From positions 1-54,544 of the forward strand of contig NZ_CAJTSC010000022.1 in assembly GCF_910578895.1 (NCBI RefSeq): a DNA stretch of 54,544 nucleotides. Direction: 5' to 3'. Each line of letters begins with the position of its first letter. Positions within the stretch are counted from its first letter, which is position 1. The notes under the pieces are model-generated. The model was not told the origin of the DNA and ran no database searches. It saw only the letters and a list, made by a program, of their open reading frames with translations. Positions 25,521 to 35,140 of this stretch are shown in pieces. The DNA comes from an uncultured Bacteroides sp. (lineage in GTDB: Bacteria; Bacteroidota; Bacteroidia; Bacteroidales; Bacteroidaceae). A program made the translations under genes and the position numbers.

Positions 25521-28500
25521 TTAGAATGTAAAATGAACGCCACACATGAAAGTACGTGCGGTAGGATAAGAACAGAAGTTGTATCCCGGAGTGAAAGTTC
25601 CGCCCGCATAGTCTACATTATAACCGTGATAGCCGGTGAATGTGTGGAGGTTCTGTGCCGACACATAGAGGCGTACGTCGGATACATAATTGCCGAACCA
25701 TGTGTTGGGGAAGTTGTATCCCAGTTCTATGTTGGCAATCTTCCAGTAGGCTGCGTTCTGGATTTTGCGTTGGCTGAAGAGGTCGTTCCAGCCCAGGCTG
25801 GCGTTGTTGGTGACATAAGTACGCGGCACGTTGGAAAGGTAAGTGCTGCCGTCTTCGCTGAAGCGGTTGGCATCGAGCATGCCCACCTCTTTGTTGCCCC
25901 AGCCGTAGCAAGAGTTGAGCGAGTTGTAGATGTCGTCGCTTACATGATAGTTCAATGCGCCGAAGGTTGCGATGCTCAAGTCGAAACGCTTGTATTCGAA
26001 GCGGGCGTTCACGCCGAAATTGATTTTAGGCATACCGCTGCCCAATACCACTTGGTCGTTGGCGTCTACCTTGCCGTCATCGTTCACGTCTTTATAGAGG
26101 CAGTCGCCGATTTGGGCGCCTTCCTGGGTGGCGTGGCTGTCAAGATCCTCTTGTGTGCGGGCGATACCTTCGTAAACCCAGCCGTAGAACTGTCCGATTT
26201 CTTCACCTACTTTGGTGATGTATGCACCCGAAATATAGGAGTCGGTGCCGAAACCTAACGAGGTTACGCGGTTGCGCAACGTACTGAGGTTGGCAGATAC
26301 CTCATACTTGAAATCACGGTCCCGGTTGCGGTAAGTGGCGGAGAACTCGAAGCCTGAGTTGTTCATGGAGGCGGCATTCATCGTCACGGTAGTGTTGGAC
26401 ACACCGGCTTGTTCCGGTACGGGAACGGCATACAGCAGGTCTTCGCTGGTGTTCTTATACCACTCGGCGGTAAACTCCAGCCGGTTGCGGAACAAAGCGA
26501 GGTCGATACCTACATTATAGGTTTTCTTTTTCTCCCATGCCAGGTTGTTGTCCACAAAAGTGGAGACGGCGGAACCGGTCACTACATTGCCGTTGAAGTT
26601 GTAGGTCATGTTGTTGCGCGACATGACTGCCTGATACATATATTCGCCGATGTTCTCGTTGCCGAGCTCGCCATAGCTGGCACGTACCTTGAACATGTTC
26701 ACTACATCCTGGTTGAAAGGGAAGAAGTTCTCTTTATCGAAACGCCAGCCCACGGAGACGGAGGGGAATGTTCCCCAGCGGATGCTTCTGGTCAGGCGCG
26801 AACTGCCGTCCCGGCGCACTGTTGCCGAAAGCAGGTATCGGTCATCGTAATTGTAATTGATACGTCCGATGTAGGATAAGATGGCATGTTTGTATTCGTA
26901 ACTGTTGGAGTACGTGTCGGCAGCATTCTGCAACTGTAGGAAATAGGGTTCCGTAAAGTTCACTCCCCATCCGGTCAGCAGGTCGGTATCCTCTTCTTCA
27001 TAGGTCTGGCCCGCCACTACATTGATGTGGTGTTTGCCTATCGTGCCGTCATACGTGAGCACGTTTTCTATCAAGGCATCCGAATAGTTACGCGAAGCTT
27101 TGGTCAACCGTTCGTTGCTCTTGGCGAGGTAGACGCGGTTGCTCTGTACCCATGCCGGAATCCAAGTGAAATCCTTGCAGAACGTTTTGCTGTAAGAGAG
27201 ATTTATCTTATAGTTTAGTTTGTGGTTTTTATTGTCGAAGCCAAACATCTTGAAGATGTCCACGTCTGCAGAAGCTGTCCCTACGAAACGGTCTACACGG
27301 GTGTTGCGTTTCATCAGGTTGTTCACCAGCAGCGGGTTGGAAGCGGAGATATCTCCATGCACGGTGTCGTAGTATACGCCATAGCCGTAAGCATCGTAAT
27401 TGAAGTTGTTGGCAATTCCCACCAAGTTGTCAAGCACCCATGTGGAAGAGTCGTATGCCTTGATGGTGGGCTGCATCAGCAGGGTGCCGCGCAGCACGTT
27501 GGTCACATCGCCATACAGACCTTGAACGTATTCGGAAGCATTGGACAAGCCCATGTTGTCTTGGTCGGAGTGAGAGTAGACAAGGCTGGTATGGAACTTT
27601 ATGAACTTGGTGTCCATCGTGTTGTTGACGCGTGCGGTGTAGCGTTCGTAGTTGGGACCGGCGCCTTCGAGGGTTCCTTTCTGGTTGAAATAGTCCAAAG
27701 ATATATTATAAGTGTTATGGGCGCCTCCGCCGGAGAGGTTCACATTGTGGTTTTGGCGGATGCCCGTTTTGAATACCTCGTCGAACCAGTTGGTGTTGGT
27801 GGCATCCTGGAAATGGTATTTGCCGGTGGTGCTGTCCAATTTGTATCCCGATGGCAACGGAGTGTTGGAGTTGGCACACGCCTGACCGAGATATTGACTG
27901 TACTGGTCGGCATTCATTACATCGTAAACACCCTCAGGGATGAAGTCCGTACCAAAGTATCCGTTGTAGTCCACTTTCAGCGGTTGGTCTTTCTGACCGC
28001 GTTTGGTGGTGATGATAATCACACCGTTGGCAGCGCGCGAACCGTAGATGGCGGCAGCCGAGGCATCTTTCAGCACCTGGATTGTTTCAATATCGTTTGA
28101 AGAGAAATCGCGGATAGTGGTTCCCATAGGAACACCGTCGATGACGTAAAGAGGAGCGGTGCTGCCGAAAGACCCGACACCACGGATACGAACGGTAGGA
28201 TCGGCGCCGGGTTGTCCGTCGGAAGTGATTTGTACGCCGGAAACCTTACCTTCGAGCATGGTGGAGATATTGGAGTTGGAGGTTTGTTTCAAGGCTTCCG
28301 CGTCTACTACGGCAACGGAGCCTGTCAGGTCGGACTTTTTTTGTGTACCGTAGCCCACAACCACTACCTGTTCGAGCATCTGGTCATCGGATTGCAGTTG
28401 GACGGGCTCGAGGATGGCACGGTTACGAACGGCGATTTCACGCTCCTTATAACCTACATAACTTATTATAAGGGTGGCGTTTCCGGCGACTTCCAGTTGG

Positions 28501-28715
28501 AAGTTTCCATCCAGGTCGGTGATGGTTCCGCCTTGTCCGCCTTTAATCTTGATGGTGGCTCCTACCATGGGTTCACCTTGTTCATCGGTAACTTGACCGC
28601 GAACCTTGATAGTCGGAGATTGTGCCACGGTAGCCATTGCGGGTGTGGGATACACCGCTATGCTTCCGAAGGTACATAGACTAAGCATTACGGAAAAAAA
28701 TAGATGTTTCCTCAT
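25521..28715 (-). CDS. SusC-like TonB-dependent outer-membrane transporter
   Basis: A 1064-residue TonB-dependent receptor importing arabino-oligosaccharides across the outer membrane. A signal peptide is followed by a carboxypeptidase-regulatory-like domain (about 37-105: VRGQVTDEQGEPMVGATIKI), the SusC signature EQVVVVGYGTQKKSDLTGSV, the plug domain (about 120-225, with RIRGVGSFGSTAPLYVIDG and GSRAANGVIIITTKRG) and a 22-strand barrel ending in MCGVHFTF. It is the first gene of the operon. Its promoter and regulator repeats lie at 28900-28958, giving a leader of about 180 nt. Confidence 0.96.
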   Translation of the reverse strand: MRKHLFFSVMLSLCTFGSIAVYPTPAMATVAQSPTIKVRGQVTDEQGEPMVGATIKIKGGQGGTITDLDGNFQLEVAGNATLIISYVGYKEREIAVRNRAILEPVQLQSDDQMLEQVVVVGYGTQKKSDLTGSVAVVDAEALKQTSNSNISTMLEGKVSGVQITSDGQPGADPTVRIRGVGSFGSTAPLYVIDGVPMGTTIRDFSSNDIETIQVLKDASAAAIYGSRAANGVIIITTKRGQKDQPLKVDYNGYFGTDFIPEGVYDVMNADQYSQYLGQACANSNTPLPSGYKLDSTTGKYHFQDATNTNWFDEVFKTGIRQNHNVNLSGGGAHNTYNISLDYFNQKGTLEGAGPNYERYTARVNNTMDTKFIKFHTSLVYSHSDQDNMGLSNASEYVQGLYGDVTNVLRGTLLMQPTIKAYDSSTWVLDNLVGIANNFNYDAYGYGVYYDTVHGDISASNPLLVNNLMKRNTRVDRFVGTASADVDIFKMFGFDNKNHKLNYKINLSYSKTFCKDFTWIPAWVQSNRVYLAKSNERLTKASRNYSDALIENVLTYDGTIGKHHINVVAGQTYEEEDTDLLTGWGVNFTEPYFLQLQNAADTYSNSYEYKHAILSYIGRINYNYDDRYLLSATVRRDGSSRLTRSIRWGTFPSVSVGWRFDKENFFPFNQDVVNMFKVRASYGELGNENIGEYMYQAVMSRNNMTYNFNGNVVTGSAVSTFVDNNLAWEKKKTYNVGIDLALFRNRLEFTAEWYKNTSEDLLYAVPVPEQAGVSNTTVTMNAASMNNSGFEFSATYRNRDRDFKYEVSANLSTLRNRVTSLGFGTDSYISGAYITKVGEEIGQFYGWVYEGIARTQEDLDSHATQEGAQIGDCLYKDVNDDGKVDANDQVVLGSGMPKINFGVNARFEYKRFDLSIATFGALNYHVSDDIYNSLNSCYGWGNKEVGMLDANRFSEDGSTYLSNVPRTYVTNNASLGWNDLFSQRKIQNAAYWKIANIELGYNFPNTWFGNYVSDVRLYVSAQNLHTFTGYHGYNVDYAGGTFTPGYNFCSYPTARTFMCGVHFTF

Positions 28716-28899
28716 TTTTAAAAGTATTAAGGTTGTTAATAGATTAGATTGTTGTTAACTGTATTACGGAGTCGGGGTTGACATACGGAGTGGCATAGAC
28801 TATCCGGGTAGTCGGATTACAGGTTTCATAATATTAAGATTAAAATTAAACATAGCCGCATGGTTCTTTTCCTTGACGGATTGGATACCGATTGCATGG

Positions 28900-28958
28900 C
28901 AAATGTAGGGCTTGCGCTGTTAACAAGGGTGGACAAACGTATTTTAGAGGTGGATAAA
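28900..28958 (-). promoter_or_regulatory. HTCS-type direct repeats and -7 element of the susC operon
   Basis: On the minus strand TTTATCCACC (28949-28958) and TTTGTCCACC (28928-28937) are repeated exactly 21 bp apart. A 20-bp gap then leads to TACATTTG (28900-28907), a Bacteroides -7 word. The same layout precedes the GH43 gene on the other side of the sensor. The remaining sequence in the 28716-29128 gap shows no gene; the transcribed leader of about 178 nt has only tiny frames. Confidence 0.8.
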
Positions 28959-29128
28959 CGTGTTTTGAGTGTAGAAAGTACAGTTTATCGTGTTTCCCGG
29001 CAGTTTGAACCGGATATCCCCTCTCACGCAGCCTTTTGAAATGTATGCCGGAATTCCGGCAACCGTATCATTCTGCCGGAATTTCGACATACCCTGTGAG
29101 TATACGACTGAGAGACCTTCGATGCAGG

Positions 29129-32100
29129 TCATGCAATTTCCTCGTTAAGTAGTGTGCTCGGTGTCGTATTAAAGTATTTGGTGAAGCAACGGGTAAAGTA
29201 TTTAGGATCATTAAATCCTACCTCGTATGCTATTTCGGCAATATTCATGCTTTTGTTTTCCCTGTTTTTCAACAGTAGTTCGCGGGCGATGTTCAGGCGG
29301 TAGTTGCGTATGAACTGACCGGCTGATTGCCCGACAAGGCTTTGCAGTTTCTTGTTCAGCAGGCTTTTGCTTACACCCGCCGCCTCGCAGAAGTCGCTCA
29401 CCTCGAAATAGGAGTTCTTGTAGTTCTCCTTGACGACATCCATGATGCGGTTGAGGAATTTCTTGTCTCCGGATTCTTCTTCCATGTTCAGTGCGTCTAC
29501 ATCCATGGCTATGGCAAACTTCTTCTGGCAGCGTTTGCGGTTTTCAAGGATATTCTCTATACGGGCAAGCAGCAGAGTCTCGTCAAAGGGTTTCAGCAGA
29601 TATTCGTCCACTCCTGTGCGGTAGCTTTCCAAACGCGACTCCTGCGATGTTTTGGCGGTGAGCATGAGGAAGGGGATGTGGGAAATGGCGAAATTTTCCT
29701 TTACCCGGCGTGACAGTTCGATACCGTCCATAACAGGCATCATCAAGTCGCTGATGATGAAATCTGCCGCCTGCGAGTTCAGTATGCGCAGGGCTTCTCC
29801 ACCGTGGGCCGCTTCGAGTACGTTATACTTGTCCCGCAGAATGGAACGGATATATCCGCGCATGTCTGCGTTGTCTTCTACGATTAGGATAGTCAGGCAT
29901 TTTCCGGAATTTTCGGGAGCCTGCACCGTCTCATTGGCGACCGCAAGCTGCGGAACATTTTCGGCTATGGTTTCCGTTGTGCCGTTTTCCGGAGTTACCG
30001 GCAGGAGAATACGCAGTGAACAACCGCTTGTATGGTTGTTTTGCGCATGAATTTCTCCGCCGTGCATTTGTACGATACGTTTGCACAGGTAAAGCCCGAT
30101 GCCGCTTCCCGCCTGCCCGTACATGGGATATTTGGTTTGTCCTTGCGACTGGTAGAAGCGGTTGAATATCTTGCCGATATCTTCATCGGGAATGCCGCTT
30201 CCGGTGTCGCTGATGCAGATGTAAAGTGTTGCCTTGCCGGCAGCGGCGGCAGGCAGCAGGGCGATGAACAGAGATACGCTTCCGCCGTTGGGAGTGAACT
30301 TGATGGCATTGCTCAGCAGATTTGTCAACACCTTGTGCATGGCTTCCTCATCGTAGGATATCTCCGGCGAAGGCATGCGGTAATAACGTTTCAGCGTGAT
30401 ATCCCTCTCTTTGGCAAAGACCTCGAAAGGCACTATCAGTTCGTTGGCGAATTTCAGGAAATTGTTCTTCGTCTTCACTATCTCCAGCTTGCCCGATTCC
30501 ACTTTGCGGAAGTCCATCAGCTGGTTGACAAGCGACAGCAGGTATTTGGAGTTGCGCTCCACAAAGTGAAGCTGTTCGATGACCTGCGGATTGTAACTTA
30601 ACTTCAACGCGCGTTCTATCGGACCTATAATCAGCGTAATCGGCGTACGGAATTCATGTGTGATGTTGGTGAAGAACGCTATCTTGTCTAATGTAAGCTC
30701 CTGTATCTTGCGCGTCATTTTAGTGAGTTGCGCTTTCTGCCGGGTGATTTTCTCGTTCTGATGTTTCAGCATTTGGTTCTGGCGAGACAGCTCTTCGGTC
30801 TGTTCCTCCAGCAGTTGTTTTTGCCTTTCCAATTCATGGGTACGTTGCTCCACCTTCTGGTGTAGTCTTGCCTTCTGTTCTTTCAGGCTCCGTATGCGCC
30901 ATTGGTAGAACTGCCAGGCGGCGAATGAAGCAAGGACGATTATAATCAGCGTGAACCATATCGTCTTGTAAAAATAAGGGCGGATGGTAATCCGGAGTTC
31001 CGTTATGTTTTCTTCTTCGTCCTGCTCTTGTTCGTAAGAGGTATATTTTACTTGCAGCGTATAGCGGCCCGGTGACAGGTTGGTGTAGGTGGCAAAACGC
31101 CGGTTGCCGGACACGTGTATCCACCGGTTGTCAAAACCGAGCAGGCGGTAACTATAGGTGGCGGTATTGTCCGTCTCGTAATTGAGCGCGGAAAACTCCA
31201 ATGAGAAAGACTTTTCACGTTCGTGGATGCTGATGGCCTTGCTTACGGCAATGTCTTGCGACAGGTATCCGTTACCGGGCAATATCTCCTCATTTCCCAC
31301 TTTCAGGCGGGTAAACCGGACTTTGGAAGTGTGTGCTGGAGCGGCAGGCTGCATGCAGTCTATGGCTACCAGACCGGATACCGTGCCGAAGTAGAGCTTG
31401 CTGTGCCGGGAACGGTAGGCGGCATTCCAATAAAACCGGGTATCGGCAAGGCCATCCTGGCGATTGTAGTTGATGAAATGGTTTTCATCGGGCTGAAAGC
31501 GCGACAAGCCGTTGTTGGTCGCTATCCAGATATACCCTTTGTCGTCTTCCAGAATGCTGCGGACACTGTTGCCGGGCAGTTCGTGAAGGGAACTGTAACA
31601 GATGAATTGTTCTTCTCCGTGCTCGTCTATTGTGCGTTTGTAAATGCCGTAGCCGTTGCTTCCCAGCCATAGTGTGCCGTCCTGGGCTTCGTAGAAGCAG
31701 CATATTTTTTCTATCAGTCCGGAGGACGGGTCGTCCAGCTTGTATTTCAGATGGCGGTATCGGAATGTTCCGTCCGCCGATGAGGCGGAACGGGAATGCA
31801 GGTCGATGATGTAAACACCGTCCAGGCAGCCTATCCATAGCTGCCCGTCCTTGTCTATGATGGAGCCGATGCAACCGCGTATGTTTTCTGCCGCACGGTT
31901 GGCAAACGGTGAGTGGAGTTGCTTTCGTTTCAGGTCGTAGAAGAATAATCCGTAGTTCGCACCAATCCACATGCCGTTGTTGATGGAGTCGTAGGCAAGC
32001 GCTCCGATAAAGTCGATGGGGTAGTTGTCCTTGTTTTCCGCCGTAATCGCTTCTATTCTGTGCTGTGGGTTTTGCGGATTGATAAGGTTGATGCCGCCGC

Positions 32101-33403
32101 CCCATGTGCCTATCCATAACCTTCCTTGCCCGTCGGCGGTGATGGCGCTTACCGAGTTGTGGGTAAGCGTGCCGCTTTCGTGCGTATAATGGATGAAACT
32201 GTCGCTTTCCGGTGCCTTTTTATTCAGCCCTCCTTCCACCGTACCTACCCATAAGTTGCCGCTACGGTCTTCGTAGATGGCGTTCACCGGATTGTGTGAG
32301 ATGGTTTGGAGGTTTTGCTTGTCATGCCGGTAGTTTTGTAAAGACAGGCGTTTGGCGGTTATCTTATTGATGCCGCCACTTTCGGTTCCTACCCAGATGT
32401 GTTTTCCCTCGATGGTGATGCAGTTGATGAAATTGCTGTTCAGCAGTCTGCTGCCGGTATTGGACACCTGGTCACTTATGCGTTCGAAATCGTCTTTTAT
32501 GGGGTTGTATATATTGATGCCTTTCAGGCTGGCAACCAACAACTGCTTGTCATTGGTTATGGCAAGGCAGGTCAGGAAGTTTTGCGAAAGGGAATGCGGA
32601 TTGCCGGGGACATGCACATATTGTTTCACGATGTCCTCGTTTTTATTATACCGGTACAGACCCTTGTCGGTGGCAATCCATACTTCATTCTCTTTGGTTA
32701 TAAAATCCGTAAAATAGATATCCGGCGCAAAGCTCAGGCATGTTGCGACCGCTGTCTCTTTCAGTTCGCCTTGTGCGGTCATGCCTACTTTGCATAACCG
32801 GCCGTTGATGCCTATCCATACTTTGCCATCGTTTTCCACGTCCTTGAAGTAGATGTCGTACCGGTAAGGATTGGGTACTTTCAGCGAATGGATGTTTTCT
32901 ATGTCTCCGTTGCTATGGAAAGCAATGCGGTGCAGGCTGTCCCCGCAATACACCCAGATGCATCCATTGGCATCTTGCGTGACCATGAATGCCGGTTGCC
33001 GGATGAGTGCTTCCAGTTTTTTCCGGGAGTCGTAGGGCATTACGGACTGCATGGTGGTCAGGTCGATAATGTCCGTCCCTCCTTCCGATACCACCCAAAG
33101 CCGCCGGAAGTTGTCTTCGTGGACTTTGCGGATGAAGTTGCTTTTGAGCCGGCAATGCGGGGTGGCGGGGGTGAAGTTGATGAATTCGTAACCGTCGTAT
33201 CTGGACAGTCCGCCGCCCGACATTGCTATCCAGAGAAAGCCCTGCCGGTCCTTGTATATATCATCGACAAAGTTATTGGGAAGCCCTTCGTTCATGGTGA
33301 TGTAAATGGTGTTGTACCGGTTGGTGAAAGACTCCTGCGCCCGCAGGAAAGCGGGGCTTGCCAGGACGGTATATAATATAATAAGGTGGAAAATCTTACG
33401 CAT
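29129..33403 (-). CDS. Hybrid two-component system regulator (HTCS) of the arabinan locus
   Basis: A 1424-residue one-protein two-component system. I start it at the ATG at 33403 (MRKIFHLIILYTVLAS), which begins the signal peptide. The periplasmic part has two-component propeller repeats (about 30-720: GLPNNFVDDIYKDRQGFLWI and many WIGT/WIAT repeats) and a Y_Y_Y domain (about 733-790). One membrane helix (about 812-834) and a coiled coil lead to HisKA with the phospho-His in NITHEFRTP (about 916), the ATPase (LSNAIKFTPNGG, GSGIGLYLCKRIV), a receiver domain with Asp in IISDLMMPVMDG (about 1218) and a C-terminal AraC helix-turn-helix (IAEIAYEVGFNDPKYFTRCF). It should bind arabino-oligosaccharide in the periplasm and activate both flanking operons. 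Confidence 0.96.
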   Translation of the reverse strand: MRKIFHLIILYTVLASPAFLRAQESFTNRYNTIYITMNEGLPNNFVDDIYKDRQGFLWIAMSGGGLSRYDGYEFINFTPATPHCRLKSNFIRKVHEDNFRRLWVVSEGGTDIIDLTTMQSVMPYDSRKKLEALIRQPAFMVTQDANGCIWVYCGDSLHRIAFHSNGDIENIHSLKVPNPYRYDIYFKDVENDGKVWIGINGRLCKVGMTAQGELKETAVATCLSFAPDIYFTDFITKENEVWIATDKGLYRYNKNEDIVKQYVHVPGNPHSLSQNFLTCLAITNDKQLLVASLKGINIYNPIKDDFERISDQVSNTGSRLLNSNFINCITIEGKHIWVGTESGGINKITAKRLSLQNYRHDKQNLQTISHNPVNAIYEDRSGNLWVGTVEGGLNKKAPESDSFIHYTHESGTLTHNSVSAITADGQGRLWIGTWGGGINLINPQNPQHRIEAITAENKDNYPIDFIGALAYDSINNGMWIGANYGLFFYDLKRKQLHSPFANRAAENIRGCIGSIIDKDGQLWIGCLDGVYIIDLHSRSASSADGTFRYRHLKYKLDDPSSGLIEKICCFYEAQDGTLWLGSNGYGIYKRTIDEHGEEQFICYSSLHELPGNSVRSILEDDKGYIWIATNNGLSRFQPDENHFINYNRQDGLADTRFYWNAAYRSRHSKLYFGTVSGLVAIDCMQPAAPAHTSKVRFTRLKVGNEEILPGNGYLSQDIAVSKAISIHEREKSFSLEFSALNYETDNTATYSYRLLGFDNRWIHVSGNRRFATYTNLSPGRYTLQVKYTSYEQEQDEEENITELRITIRPYFYKTIWFTLIIIVLASFAAWQFYQWRIRSLKEQKARLHQKVEQRTHELERQKQLLEEQTEELSRQNQMLKHQNEKITRQKAQLTKMTRKIQELTLDKIAFFTNITHEFRTPITLIIGPIERALKLSYNPQVIEQLHFVERNSKYLLSLVNQLMDFRKVESGKLEIVKTKNNFLKFANELIVPFEVFAKERDITLKRYYRMPSPEISYDEEAMHKVLTNLLSNAIKFTPNGGSVSLFIALLPAAAAGKATLYICISDTGSGIPDEDIGKIFNRFYQSQGQTKYPMYGQAGSGIGLYLCKRIVQMHGGEIHAQNNHTSGCSLRILLPVTPENGTTETIAENVPQLAVANETVQAPENSGKCLTILIVEDNADMRGYIRSILRDKYNVLEAAHGGEALRILNSQAADFIISDLMMPVMDGIELSRRVKENFAISHIPFLMLTAKTSQESRLESYRTGVDEYLLKPFDETLLLARIENILENRKRCQKKFAIAMDVDALNMEEESGDKKFLNRIMDVVKENYKNSYFEVSDFCEAAGVSKSLLNKKLQSLVGQSAGQFIRNYRLNIARELLLKNRENKSMNIAEIAYEVGFNDPKYFTRCFTKYFNTTPSTLLNEEIA

Positions 33404-33431
33404 GGTTTTATCAGTTGGTATTAGTACAAGC

Positions 33432-33439
33432 AAAGTTAA
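33432..33439 (-). promoter_or_regulatory. -7 element of the HTCS gene
   Basis: Minus strand TAACTTTG matches TAnnTTTG, 28 bp before the chosen ATG at 33403. No good -33 at standard spacing. Confidence 0.5.
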
Positions 33440-33495
33440 TAGATTACTTGCGATGAACATAAAAAGTCTGCTGCCTTTTTTGCGCGGTTGGAAGA

Positions 33496-33554
33496 TTGTC
33501 CACCTTAAAAGGTCATATATCCACCTCTGCACCTTTGGGCGTGGCGTACATTTG
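33496..33554 (+). promoter_or_regulatory. HTCS-type direct repeats and -7 element of the GH43-GH51-GH43 operon
   Basis: TGTCCACC (33497-33504) and TATCCACC (33518-33525) are 21 bp apart. TACATTTG (33547-33554) follows after 21 bp. Same words, spacing and orientation relative to the gene as upstream of susC, which indicates co-regulation by the HTCS. Confidence 0.8.
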
Positions 33555-33631
33555 CATTATAATTAAGTATTTATATGATATAAACGATATAGATAGATTT
33601 TCAACATCCACTTTTTTAATTGACTAATATT

Positions 33632-35119
33632 ATGAGAAAATTGTTATGTATGCTTGCCATGTCCGTGGGCATCTTGTTTGCCGGCTGCAACTCTCCGGTC
33701 TTTACTCCCGTGGCTTCGCCCAATCCTTGGCAGGACGACTATTCCGCGCTGGCTTCTATGGATAGCTACCGTTCGTGGGGAACTTACAATGTACACGACC
33801 CGTCGTGCCGTAAACTGGGCGATTATTATTACATGTATTCCACCGATGCCATTTTGGGTGAAAACCGTAAGGAAGCCGAGGAGAAGGATGTTCCCTTAGG
33901 ATTCATACAGGTGCGTCGCTCCAAAGACCTTGTCAAGTGGGAATTTGTAGGCTGGGCTTTCCCCGAAATTCCGCAAGAGGCGGTGGAGTGGGTACGCACG
34001 CATGCGGACGGGAAGGGGGCAACCAATATCTGGGCTCCTTATATAATTCCGTTCGGCGATAAATACAGGCTTTATTACTGCGTCTCGGCTTTCGGCCTTA
34101 AGACGTCTTATATAGGGTTGGCGGAGTCTGCATCGCCCGAAGGTCCCTGGACGCAACGGGGATGTGTGGTCAAGACCGATGATACTTCGGTGATGAACGC
34201 CATCGATCCGAGTGTCATGGCAGATCCCGCTACCGGGAAGTGGTGGATGCACTACGGTTCGTTTTTCGGCGGATTATATTGCGTGGAGTTGAATCCCGAA
34301 ACAGGACTTCCCGTCCGTGAAGGAGACCGGGGACATCTTGTCGCCCGTCGCGCCGCTTATTGGAAGGATAATCTGGAAGCTCCCGAAATTATTTATAACC
34401 CCGAATTGAAGCAGTATTACCTGTTTGTTTCGTACGACCCGCTGATGACTACTTATAACGTACGGGTAGGACGTTCGGATAAGGCGGAAGGCCCGTTTGT
34501 CGATTTCTTCGGCGTGGAACTGAAAGACACCACTAACAATTTCCCTATCCTGACAGCTCCGTATCGTTTCAACAATCATCCGGGTTGGGCGGGTACGGCA
34601 CACTGTGCTGTCTTCACTTCGGACGAAGGACAATATTTCATGGCGCATCAAGGGCGTTTGTCGCCGCATAACCAGATGATGGATCTCCATCTGCGCCAGG
34701 TTTTCTTCACACCCGACGGCTGGCCGGTGGTATCGCCTGAACGCTATACCGGCAGCACTCCCCGTAAATTCTCGGCAGCGGATATGGTAGGCGAGTGGGA
34801 GATTGTACGCGTGCAGGAACCCATGTACGAACGCCGGTTGCAGGCAGGACAAATCCTGTGGGGCGAAGGCGAGCTTAAAAATGAGGAGTGGAATGTTTCC
34901 GGCACGTTCTCGTTGAAGAAGGACGGATTGCTGGGCGAGGACAAAGGAAGCTGGACGTTTGCGGAAGCAGGACAACTGTTGTCCCTGACGTTGGACGGCG
35001 AGTCCGTGGACAACCTGCTTGTATTTGCCGGACACGATTGGGAGAACGAGAGGGAGACCGTCCTTTTCACAGGCTTGGACAGCCGTGGCAGGTCCGTATG
35101 GGGAAAGAGAATTCAATAA
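33632..35119 (+). CDS. GH43 arabinanase/arabinofuranosidase, lipoprotein
   Basis: A 495-residue GH43 enzyme acting on alpha-L-arabinan. I use the ATG at 33632 (MRKLLCMLAMSVGILFAGC) because it starts the lipoprotein signal; a TTG 12 bp upstream is less likely. Cys19 is followed by NSPVFT with no acidic residues, unlike the endo-enzyme encoded at 19943, so it may stay in the periplasm. The triad is visible: Asp in YNVHDPSC (about 55), Asp in NAIDPSVM (about 191) and Glu in EAPEIIYN (about 252). A C-terminal beta domain from about residue 370 resembles that of the other GH43 endo-arabinanase. First gene of a three-gene operon; the next starts 21 bp later. Confidence 0.9.
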   Translation: MRKLLCMLAMSVGILFAGCNSPVFTPVASPNPWQDDYSALASMDSYRSWGTYNVHDPSCRKLGDYYYMYSTDAILGENRKEAEEKDVPLGFIQVRRSKDLVKWEFVGWAFPEIPQEAVEWVRTHADGKGATNIWAPYIIPFGDKYRLYYCVSAFGLKTSYIGLAESASPEGPWTQRGCVVKTDDTSVMNAIDPSVMADPATGKWWMHYGSFFGGLYCVELNPETGLPVREGDRGHLVARRAAYWKDNLEAPEIIYNPELKQYYLFVSYDPLMTTYNVRVGRSDKAEGPFVDFFGVELKDTTNNFPILTAPYRFNNHPGWAGTAHCAVFTSDEGQYFMAHQGRLSPHNQMMDLHLRQVFFTPDGWPVVSPERYTGSTPRKFSAADMVGEWEIVRVQEPMYERRLQAGQILWGEGELKNEEWNVSGTFSLKKDGLLGEDKGSWTFAEAGQLLSLTLDGESVDNLLVFAGHDWENERETVLFTGLDSRGRSVWGKRIQ

Positions 35120-35140
35120 TCATATATATATTTTTATGCT

